From Nitrososphaerota archaeon (GTDB taxonomy: Archaea > Thermoproteota > Nitrososphaeria > Nitrososphaerales > Gagatemarchaeaceae), in contig JACQFO010000103.1 of NCBI GenBank assembly GCA_016200025.1, positions 1 through 6,853 of the forward strand: a stretch of DNA of 6,853 bases, given 5' to 3'. This document shows, one piece after another, positions 1-5,165 of the stretch. The notes under the pieces are model-generated. The model saw nothing but the letters and a program-made list of their open reading frames with translations. It did no database searches and was not told where the DNA came from. Within the stretch, counting starts at the first letter, position 1. Every line of letters starts with the position of its first letter. Position numbers and translations under genes: made by a program.

Positions 1-96
1 ACCTTGCTCGAGAGCACGAGTCTTATACGATATTTAACCTTCCTTAAGACTTGACACCAACTTCTATTGCGCGCATTGTCAAATCACTCTCCACTG

Positions 97-129
97 GTGT
101 CGGGGCGAATCCTTGATTCGAGCCCACAC
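97..129. other. Imperfect inverted repeat / stem-loop, about 13 bp
   Basis: The arms are GTGT (97-100), GGG (102-104) and CGAATC (106-111). They pair with GATTCG (115-120), CCC (123-125) and ACAC (126-129). Between the segments are a bulged C at 101 and a G versus AG internal loop; the apical loop is CTT. The resemblance to a tRNA T-arm is superficial: the TTCGAGC heptamer is not flanked by a complementary 5-bp stem. It could be a transcript-end structure, a small RNA or a protein-binding palindrome. The sequence alone does not decide, and no oligo-T tract follows on either strand. Confidence 0.5.
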
Positions 130-298
130 AGCTCTGCGAGGGTGGGTCGGCATTAGACGAAAAAGAGCCACTACTTTCGGCTACTTCGACGACTCGATAG
201 GCGGTGGCACGGCGGGGACGGCCAACACCTACACCGGTGACAAGTGCAACGCCAACGGACTGGGCGACTCCTCGCCCGCTGGCCTCTGCACCAACTAG
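113..298 (+). pseudogene. Possible C-terminal remnant of an unrecognised protein
   Basis: This is a short open frame of 61 codons beginning at an ATT/ATG-poor region and ending at TAG 296-298. From about 165 onward nearly all codons end in G or C, as in the confident genes here. The peptide (GYFDDSIGGGTAG... then ...DKCNANGLGDSSPAGLCTN) is rich in G, T, N, S and D with two cysteines near the end, as in exported or surface proteins. There is no signal peptide, no credible start and no ribosome binding site, and the first third has a different, Arg/His-rich composition. A frameshifted or decayed gene end is one reading; chance is the other. No family is recognised. Confidence 0.22.
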
Positions 299-350
299 GA
301 CGCCTCGCATACCTACAAGAAATGCTGATGTCCAATCATACCGGCCAGGT

Positions 351-1043
351 TCACTTGACGCCCGCCGCCCCTATCTGAAGTGACGCGCTGCGTCCCGTAG
401 ACAACAGGGTGACCTTCACCCTGGTGCCGTCCCGCTCGAGGCGTGCCGCGGCATGCACCAGCTGCTCGACCGTCCTCCCACCTATTTCGACGTCCCCCTT
501 CGACCCGAAGGTGACGCGGTTTGTCAGCAGATAGGCCCTCTCGTTCAGGAAGGCGTCTCTGGCCATCTCGCTGAGGTGGACGTCCAGGGCTCCCTGCCTA
601 TTGGCCAAGTTCGACCTTCCCGGCAGCTCCAGCGAGTAGTTCCTAGTCAGGGTGTCGACGACGACGAGCTTGCAGGGTGCTGTGAGCTGCCTCGAATTCA
701 TCCTTGAAATCGCCTCCGCCTGCTCGGCCACCGAATCCGCCCTAAGGTACACGATTTTGTCCAGGACTCCGTCGGACTTCCAACCCCTGGCTCTCGCGAT
801 TTCCTCGATCCTTTCTGGCCTGAACGATCCTTCGGTATCGACGAAAAGGGACCTGTCTCCTTTCCTGGCCGCGCACAAGGCGGCTTGCATGGCAATCTGG
901 GTCTTTCCGCTGTTGCTCCTGCCGAAGATCTCCAGGAGCCTGCCCGCCCGGTAGCCGCCCCCCAGGAGTGCGTCAAGGGCGTCGGATCCGGAGCTGAGGT
1001 AGGGGAAGGCCGAGGCTTTCTTCAAGATGTCCGCCCCGTCCAT
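351..1043 (-). CDS. radB: RadB-like RecA/Rad51 family recombinase paralog
   Basis: A RecA-fold ATPase of about 230 residues, expected to act in homologous recombination as an accessory paralog of RadA. Numbered from the ATG at 1043, it shows the LSSGSDALDALLGGG entry motif (about 16-30), Walker A GRSNSGKT (41-48), FVDTEG with the likely catalytic Glu (67-72), Walker B LVVVDTLT (126-133), the LANRQ/HL helix (about 146-156) and TNRV (174-177), where RadA has TNQV. It has no helix-hairpin-helix N-terminal domain, which argues for RadB over RadA. The frame could extend to a TTG at 1088 (245 residues). I prefer ATG 1043 because the best TATA-like box (1103-1110) would place the transcript start near 1080, inside that extension. 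The gene is divergent from lsm. Family is confident; assignment to RadB rather than another short RecA-like paralog is less so. Confidence 0.85.
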   Translation of the reverse strand: MDGADILKKASAFPYLSSGSDALDALLGGGYRAGRLLEIFGRSNSGKTQIAMQAALCAARKGDRSLFVDTEGSFRPERIEEIARARGWKSDGVLDKIVYLRADSVAEQAEAISRMNSRQLTAPCKLVVVDTLTRNYSLELPGRSNLANRQGALDVHLSEMARDAFLNERAYLLTNRVTFGSKGDVEIGGRTVEQLVHAAARLERDGTRVKVTLLSTGRSASLQIGAAGVK

Positions 1044-1102
1044 AGCGACCCGGTCCTTCAGGCCTCGATTCCCTCTTTCATCTTTCAATCGTCACCGATG
1101 TC

Positions 1103-1110
1103 TTTTTAAC
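1103..1110 (-). promoter_or_regulatory. Candidate TATA box for radB in the radB/lsm divergent gap
   Basis: On the minus strand this reads GTTAAAAA, the most AT-rich box in the gap between the divergent genes. A start point about 26 bases downstream falls near 1080, which gives a leader of roughly 37 bases before the ATG at 1043. The leader contains GAAGGACC about 8 bases before that ATG, a weak ribosome binding site. No equally good box sits about 27 bases before either lsm start candidate, so the lsm promoter remains unplaced. Confidence 0.35.
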
Positions 1111-1123
1111 TGTGATTCAGGCC

Positions 1124-1393
1124 ATGCGAAAAAAGTCCGACGTGAATACTCAACCGCCCCCTCAAGCCAAGCGACCCCTGGGCGTCCTTCAGAAGGCTGT
1201 CAGCAAGCAGGTCTCAGTCAGGCTCAAGAACGAGCTCGAATACAGAGGGAAGATGTCCAACGTGGACCCGTACATGAACGTGATTCTGGTCGACGCGGAA
1301 GAGACCGAGAACGGCTCCACGATAGCCACCTACGGCAAGGTCGTCATCAGGGGCAACAACGTCCTCTACATCAAGATAGAGGACCGTATCTAG
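1124..1393 (+). CDS. Archaeal Sm-like (LSm) RNA-binding protein
   Basis: A protein of 89 residues from the ATG at 1124, typical for archaeal SmAP proteins, which form seven-membered rings that bind U-rich RNA. Both Sm motifs are visible. Sm1 spans about 17-60 (RPLGVL, then V.VRLKNELEYRGKM, then VDPYMNV.L..AEE); Sm2 spans 71-83 (GKVVIRGNNVLYI). The RNA-contact residues D48, M51, N52 and R76-G77-N78 are conserved. The N-terminal 16 residues are basic and proline-rich, presumably a flexible tail. A GTG at 1112 would add four residues; ATG is preferred. The stop at 1391-1393 is followed after 16 bases by the SAM synthetase, so the two are probably co-transcribed. Confidence 0.93.
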   Translation: MRKKSDVNTQPPPQAKRPLGVLQKAVSKQVSVRLKNELEYRGKMSNVDPYMNVILVDAEETENGSTIATYGKVVIRGNNVLYIKIEDRI

Positions 1394-1409
1394 GGAGGTC
1401 GCCTCCGCA
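1394..1409 (+). promoter_or_regulatory. Ribosome binding site of metK within a perfect 5-bp hairpin
   Basis: Immediately after the lsm stop, GGAGG (1394-1398), a perfect Shine-Dalgarno, is followed by TCG and then CCTCC (1402-1406), its exact complement. The GTG start of metK is at 1410, 11 bases after the GGAGG, somewhat longer than usual. Folded RNA would hide the ribosome binding site, so translation may depend on ribosomes finishing lsm and opening the stem (translational coupling), or be controlled by temperature or a binding protein. Regulation is inference; the complementarity is directly visible. Confidence 0.5.
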
Positions 1410-2534
1410 GTGCAAAGGTCCCTCCACGTAGAGGAAATCAGAGGCCACAGCGTCCGTGACTTTGAAGTCGAGATCGTCGAGCGCAAGGGCAAGGGGCATC
1501 CTGACAGCCTGATAGACGGGGCCTGCGAGGCCGTCTCCCTGGGCCTGAGCAGGCACTACGTAAACGAATTCGGGTCCATCCTGCACCATAACGTCGACAA
1601 GGGCATACTCGTCGGAGGCAAGTCCGACGCCAGGTTCGGAGGGGGCAGGGTCTCGACCCCGATCTACCTCATGGTCGCCGGCCGAGCCACCGAGCTCGTG
1701 CCCTACAAGGGAAAGAACGTGCTCATCCCCGTGGAGGAGATCGCACGACAGTCGATCAGGGGTTTCATCAAGGAAACGATGCGTTTCCTGGACCCTGACA
1801 TGCATGTTGTGATTGACACCAAGATCAAACAGGGCTCGCCCGACCTCGTCTCAGTGTTCATGAGGAAAGGGGCGATGCCTGTGTCGAACGACACTTCGAT
1901 CGGAGTGGGCTATGCTCCGTTGACCCCGACAGAGAGCCTGGTCCTAGGCATAGAGAAAAGGCTCAACTCACAGCCTTTCAAGAAGAAGTACCCCGAGGTC
2001 GGTGAGGACGTGAAGGTCATGGGGATGAGGCGCGGTAAGAAGCTCGAAGTCACTGTGGCGGCTGCGATGGTCGCGCCGCTCATTCCGGACGCGAGCCACT
2101 ACGTCAGCGTCCTCGGCGACGTAGGCGGGGAGGTTGACAAGCTCTCCTCCGGCCTTGAGCTCGAAGTGAAGTACAAGTTGAACGCGGCCGACGACCTCAA
2201 GCGCGCGGACTACTACCTCACTGTCACAGGGACATCGGCCGAGCAGGGCGACGACGGCAACACCACCGGCAAGATACTGAACGCCCTATCCATACTTACG
2301 GCGCAGGAAATCGTGAAGGAGGTCAAGGGCGTAAGGGAGGCCTACGTGAGGGTCCTCAGCAGGATAGGAAAGCCGATTGACCAGCCGCTCATCGCGAGCG
2401 CAGCGGTCGTGCTGGAGCGCGGCGGGAAGATCTCTGCGGTTCACTCTGAGATCGAGTCGATCCTTGACGATTCGCTCAGGGACATCAGGCGGGTAACGGA
2501 GCTGATCCTCCAGCGCAAGATTCCGCTATTCTAA
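1410..2534 (+). CDS. metK: Archaeal-type S-adenosylmethionine synthetase lacking an internal active-site block
   Basis: This belongs to the archaeal methionine adenosyltransferase family, which makes SAM from methionine and ATP. Conserved landmarks are VERKGKGHPDS (23-33), HHNVDK (59-64), FGGG (77-80), LDPDMHVVID (127-136), NDTSIGVGYAPLTPTE (160-175), GEDVKVMG (198-205), GTSAEQGDDG (274-283) and IGKPIDQP (319-326), with a C-terminus (...LILQRKIPLF) resembling that of the Methanocaldococcus enzyme. The GTG start fits the family N-terminus. The oddity is at 283-288: after GDDG the family has about 32 residues (VGRGNR.NGLITP.RPMSMEA..GKNP..HV) before GKI, but only N-T-T is present here. About 29 residues are missing, and the total of 374 instead of about 403 agrees. 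The gap is in frame, so there is no frameshift. In the bacterial enzyme the equivalent stretch (TGRK...SGKDPSK) carries catalytic Arg and Lys residues, so activity is doubtful. Family is certain; function is not. Confidence 0.93.
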   Translation: MQRSLHVEEIRGHSVRDFEVEIVERKGKGHPDSLIDGACEAVSLGLSRHYVNEFGSILHHNVDKGILVGGKSDARFGGGRVSTPIYLMVAGRATELVPYKGKNVLIPVEEIARQSIRGFIKETMRFLDPDMHVVIDTKIKQGSPDLVSVFMRKGAMPVSNDTSIGVGYAPLTPTESLVLGIEKRLNSQPFKKKYPEVGEDVKVMGMRRGKKLEVTVAAAMVAPLIPDASHYVSVLGDVGGEVDKLSSGLELEVKYKLNAADDLKRADYYLTVTGTSAEQGDDGNTTGKILNALSILTAQEIVKEVKGVREAYVRVLSRIGKPIDQPLIASAAVVLERGGKISAVHSEIESILDDSLRDIRRVTELILQRKIPLF

Positions 2535-3413
2535 CTTCGGCAGTCTTCCCCGGACGAAAAGGTAGGCGTCGCCCGCCGAGACGTCGACCCCATAGGCCCG
2601 CCTGAAAAATGTCGTCAGGGCCTCCACGTCGTGTCTTAGGAGGTCGTCAGCGTTGGGGTGGGACGCGGGCACGGCCTGTGGCCAGTCGATGAGCCAGATA
2701 GACTCCCCGTTGGTGAGCACGTTGTACTCGCTCAGGTCCGCATTTACTAGGCCCGCTTGGACGTAGGCCAGTCTCATGGCCCCGAGGACGCTGACAAAGG
2801 CGGAGCGAGGGTCGACAAGCTCGGGCCTCTGCATGAGCCTCACCCCTGACACCTGCTCGGACAGTACGGAGTTCCTGCTGTGCGTGACCACCTCAGGGAA
2901 GGCCGGGGAGAGGCCCCTGAGCTTCCTGAGGGCGTCGTACTCTCTCTTGGCTGCTTCGTAGTTCGACGTCATCCAACTCCGGATGTCCGCGCTCTCGTTC
3001 AGCCTCTTCCGACGGACCTTCGTGAAGCTCGTCCTCCCTATCTTGTAGAATTTCAAGGCGTACTTTGTGCCTTCCTCGGTGACCGCTTCGTATACGTCTG
3101 ACTCCTTTCCCTTTGCGATTATGGGCCCCAACGCGAAGATGAGGTCCTTCTTGACGTAGTCCTTCAGGGCCATCAGCTCCACTCCCTGCTGGGTCAGGGA
3201 GTAGCCCGAGCCCTTCTTCTGGGCGAGCCCCTTCCTCAGGAGCTCTCCTACTGCGAACCTCACTCTTTCGATCGGGAGCTTGGCCGTCCGCGACAGCCTT
3301 CCAAGGTCCGCGGTCCCGTAGCCTGACGCAGTTCTCTCGAGGCCGGCCAGGGTCCGCCACTCCTCGTCCTTGACGGTCTTCAGCGCCCTCGCAGCCCTCT
3401 CAGTTGTGGACAT
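2526..3413 (-). CDS. rio2: RIO2-type atypical serine protein kinase/ATPase
   Basis: A 295-residue RIO2-family protein, close to the archaeal length; in eukaryotes and archaea RIO2 acts in maturation of the small ribosomal subunit. The N-terminal winged helix occupies about 1-85, as expected for RIO2 rather than RIO1. The kinase domain shows the ATP loop GKESDVYEA (102-110), Lys121 in YALKFYKIG, a basic flexible loop (about 125-150), catalytic Asp226 in VNADLSEYNVL (223-233) and metal-binding Asp243 in IDWPQ (242-246). The usual HGD is NAD here (His to Asn, Gly to Ala), while Asp and the downstream Asn231 are kept. The ATG start is supported by AAGGGGAG four bases upstream. The gene lies 59 bases after the AIR-synthase-like gene and overlaps the metK 3' end by 9 bases tail to tail. 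Confidence 0.93.
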   Translation of the reverse strand: MSTTERAARALKTVKDEEWRTLAGLERTASGYGTADLGRLSRTAKLPIERVRFAVGELLRKGLAQKKGSGYSLTQQGVELMALKDYVKKDLIFALGPIIAKGKESDVYEAVTEEGTKYALKFYKIGRTSFTKVRRKRLNESADIRSWMTSNYEAAKREYDALRKLRGLSPAFPEVVTHSRNSVLSEQVSGVRLMQRPELVDPRSAFVSVLGAMRLAYVQAGLVNADLSEYNVLTNGESIWLIDWPQAVPASHPNADDLLRHDVEALTTFFRRAYGVDVSAGDAYLFVRGRLPKLE

Positions 3414-3455
3414 CTTACTCCCCTTGTAGCCGGGGCGCCCGAGTTATTTGAAACA
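3414..3455 (-). promoter_or_regulatory. Candidate rio2 promoter and ribosome binding site
   Basis: On the minus strand an AT-rich TTTCAAATAA lies at about 3443-3452, and AAGGGGAG (3418-3425) sits four bases before the ATG, a good Shine-Dalgarno. A perfect 8-base palindrome GGGCGCCC (3433-3440) lies between the two. The TATA match is only fair, so rio2 may instead be read through from the upstream genes on the same strand. An internal promoter would allow kinase expression independent of the thiamine genes. Confidence 0.4.
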
Positions 3456-3472
3456 ATCCGACGCTGAGAGGG

Positions 3473-4558
3473 CTAGAGCCTCCCCCGCGCGACTGCCTCC
3501 GCGTACGCATCCCAGTAGCCCTCGCTGACGCTGCGTACCTTGGCGGGCGGCCGACGGCCCCTTGTCATCCAAAGTCCCGCGCCGCGTCGGACGGAACCCA
3601 CCTCGAAGACTGGCAGGCCCTCCTTCTCAATCGCCGTCTTCAGATGGTCGACTCGTCCTGGATGACAGGTGAGGAGAAGGGTCCCTTCGCTAAGTGAAGA
3701 AAGAGGGTCGATGCCGAAGGCTCCACAGACGGCCCGTGCCTCCTCGGAGACGAAAATCTTGTCCTGCTCGACGTGGAACGCGGCCCCGGAGGCTGCCGCC
3801 ATGTCGCCGAGCCCTCCCAGGACGCCGCCCTCTGTTGCGTCGTGCATCGACGTCACACCCGCCGGGCCGAGCCCTACTTTGCCTGCGACGAGGGCCTCCT
3901 TTACTGTGGTGCAGGAGTCCAACAGCAGCCTGGCCCTCCTGGCCAGGTTCTTTCCCACCTCTCTCTCCGTGAACTTTGGGAACGACCATGCCAGGGTAGC
4001 AGTAGCCTCTATCGCAGCGCCCTTTGTCATCAGGATCGAGTCCCCGGCCCGCGCCATAGAGGGGTCCACGTACTGGCCCCGACGCCCGATGCCCATCATC
4101 GTCCCCCCTCCCACTACCGTGAACCCACCCCCTGGATAGGACCCCGTGTGCCCGGCGACTATGGCCACACCAAGCTCCTCGGATGCTAGCCCGATTGAAC
4201 GAAGGTATTCCCGCCTGTCCGCTTCGCCCATCTCGGCTGGGAAGTTGAAAGAGAACGCCGCGAAGGCAGGCGGGATGCCCGACGTTGCGACGTCCGACGC
4301 AACAAGGTGCACGCTGAGCCAGGCGGACTTCTTCATCCCGATTCGGGGGATCACTGATACAGGGTCGGTCGACACGACCATCACGGCGTCCTTCCCCACT
4401 GAGACGAAGGCGTTGTCAAACCCGCTCTTCGGACCGACGAGGACTTCGGGCCTAGACGCCCCCAGGCTCCTGTACACTACGCCCTCGAGCATGGGCCTAT
4501 CGACCTTGCCGTACCTGCGGGGGCTTCTACCTGCTTCTGCGCCCGCACCAGGCGCCAC
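3473..4558 (-). CDS. AIR-synthase/HypE-like (PurM superfamily) ATP-binding protein
   Basis: A 361-residue protein of the PurM/HypE/ThiL/SelD fold, closest by eye to the archaeal AIR-synthase-related proteins (COG1973-type), whose reaction is not established. Visible blocks are GPKSGFDNAFV (42-52) and STDP (63-66) for metal and ATP, SVHLVASDVATSGIPP (82-97), AGHTGSYPGGGFTVVGGG (135-152), MHDATEGGVLGGL (238-250) and LSSLSEGTLLLT (286-297). It ends in VARGRL and lacks the C-terminal cysteine (PRIC-like tail) that HypE uses, so hydrogenase cyanide-ligand synthesis is unlikely. The GTG start lies four bases after the thiT stop and adds about 18 Arg/Ala/Gly-rich residues before the conserved GKVDRPMLEGVVY; no other start is available before Met23. 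The spacing from thiT suggests co-transcription and a link to thiamine salvage, which is inference. Confidence 0.88.
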   Translation of the reverse strand: MAPGAGAEAGRSPRRYGKVDRPMLEGVVYRSLGASRPEVLVGPKSGFDNAFVSVGKDAVMVVSTDPVSVIPRIGMKKSAWLSVHLVASDVATSGIPPAFAAFSFNFPAEMGEADRREYLRSIGLASEELGVAIVAGHTGSYPGGGFTVVGGGTMMGIGRRGQYVDPSMARAGDSILMTKGAAIEATATLAWSFPKFTEREVGKNLARRARLLLDSCTTVKEALVAGKVGLGPAGVTSMHDATEGGVLGGLGDMAAASGAAFHVEQDKIFVSEEARAVCGAFGIDPLSSLSEGTLLLTCHPGRVDHLKTAIEKEGLPVFEVGSVRRGAGLWMTRGRRPPAKVRSVSEGYWDAYAEAVARGRL

Positions 4559-4562
4559 GGGA

Positions 4563-5117
4563 CTAGATCCTCAGCCTGAGCGCCCCAGCCCTGACGAGCG
4601 CCAATATCACAAACTCGCTGATGACCAGGCCAGGGATCAGGTAAGTGGCGTTGTAGATTGCAGAATAGACCGCAGGGCTCTGCCCTGGGGGCGCATAGCT
4701 GAAGAAGAAGAAGACCCCGGAGACAAAGTGGCAGATGAATCTGCAGCCGACCGCGAATGCGACGCCGATGCCCGAGTAGACAACCCCCCGCTGCTTGAAG
4801 AGCCCGGCGAGGCCCAGGGCACCGAACGCCATGGGGTAGTCAATGAGTAGCTGAACTGGATGGACCACAAAGGGCGCGAGATAGAGGTCGACGACGCCCA
4901 GGGTCGCGCCCGCGAAGACCCCCGCCCTTGCCCCCCTCCTCAGGGCGAGCAGCAGTATGGGCGCCATCTCGCCGACCGTAATCGAGCCTCCCTGCGGCAG
5001 GGTGTAGAGCCGCAGAGCGTCCAACGCAACTGCGAGGGCCACCATGACCGCGACCTCTGCGACCAACCTGGTGTCCGGGCTTCGGCGTGGGGCCATGCCC
5101 TCCGCTGTCATCTCCAT
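4563..5117 (-). CDS. thiT: ThiT thiamine transporter, ECF S component
   Basis: The substrate-binding membrane subunit of an energy-coupling-factor thiamine transporter; 184 residues with about six hydrophobic segments, as in ThiT. Recognisable blocks are LPQGGSITVGEMAPI (40-54), RRGARAGV (60-67), PFVVHPVQLLIDYPMAF (82-98), CRFICHFVSGVFFFFSYAP (125-143) and YNATYLIP (155-162). These include the histidine (H130) and asparagine (N156) regions that line the thiamine pocket in characterised ThiT. Small-residue spacing in the first helix (A23, A27, A31) fits the AxxxA surface that docks on the EcfT subunit. No EcfA or EcfT genes are in the window, so the energising module must be elsewhere. ATG codons at 5117 and 5111 are both possible; 5111 lies 27.5 bases from the shared TATA centre, matching leaderless spacing, and would remove two residues. 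Confidence 0.93.
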   Translation of the reverse strand: MEMTAEGMAPRRSPDTRLVAEVAVMVALAVALDALRLYTLPQGGSITVGEMAPILLLALRRGARAGVFAGATLGVVDLYLAPFVVHPVQLLIDYPMAFGALGLAGLFKQRGVVYSGIGVAFAVGCRFICHFVSGVFFFFSYAPPGQSPAVYSAIYNATYLIPGLVISEFVILALVRAGALRLRI

Positions 5118-5134
5118 TCATACGCAGTAGTTGG

Positions 5135-5142
5135 TTTATAAG
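5135..5142. promoter_or_regulatory. Shared bidirectional TATA box for thiT and thiR
   Basis: TTTATAAG contains the perfect 6-base palindrome TTATAA (5136-5141), so it reads as a good archaeal TATA box on both strands. Its centre (5138.5) lies 27.5 bases from the A of the thiR ATG (5166) and 27.5 bases from the A of the thiT ATG at 5111. That is the expected TATA-to-start distance for leaderless archaeal transcripts on both sides. The whole gap between the longest coding frames is only 48 bases, so a repressor bound here would silence both genes. Confidence 0.6.
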
Positions 5143-5155
5143 TGCCTCAATAAGT
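5138..5155. promoter_or_regulatory. Direct repeat ATAAGT, candidate ThiR operator
   Basis: ATAAGT occurs at 5138-5143, overlapping the TATA box, and again at 5150-5155, a 12-base period close to one helical turn. Its placement on and just downstream of the shared TATA box on the thiR side would suit an operator that blocks promoter recognition. I cannot match it to a known ThiR site from memory, and a 6-base repeat in AT-rich DNA can arise by chance. Confidence 0.25.
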
Positions 5156-5165
5156 CATTTATCAG

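Larger units (their letters stand above)
1..350. other. Left-edge stretch without a confident gene
   Basis: No recognisable protein family, tRNA or rRNA was found here. An AT-richer patch at about 27-52 could be promoter-like, but nothing convincing starts after it. Two short open frames exist. One is on the plus strand and ends with TAG at 296-298. The other is on the minus strand, about 44-310, has low complexity (G, V, A, S rich) and looks like its shadow. A strong imperfect hairpin sits at 97-129. The stretch follows the 3' end of radB, so it could include that gene's transcript end, but I see no clear oligo-T tract on the minus strand directly after the radB stop. Confidence 0.5.

Noticed and set aside
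95..150. Possible tRNA T-arm or tRNA fragment (TTCGAGC heptamer)
   Set aside because: The heptamer is not enclosed by a complementary 5-bp stem on either strand, and no cloverleaf can be completed.
44..310. An 88-codon minus-strand open frame
   Set aside because: It has low-complexity G/V/A/S composition, no family, and lies opposite a frame with better codon bias.
351..1088. RadA, the main archaeal recombinase
   Set aside because: It is too short, has no helix-hairpin-helix N-terminal domain, and has TNRV where RadA has TNQV.
1371..1805. A 144-codon minus-strand frame opposite metK
   Set aside because: It mirrors a highly conserved coding gene; such long antisense frames are expected in GC-rich DNA, and the peptide matches no family I know.
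2240..2290. A frameshift or premature break in metK
   Set aside because: The reading frame and conserved residues continue correctly on both sides; the change is an in-frame gap, not a shift.
3473..4558. Hydrogenase maturation factor HypE
   Set aside because: The fold matches, but the C-terminal cysteine tail needed by HypE is absent and no hydrogenase genes are nearby.
4146..4850. A 234-codon plus-strand frame opposite the AIR-synthase-like and thiT genes
   Set aside because: It crosses two recognised genes, and its peptide is Pro/Ser/Arg-rich with no family features.
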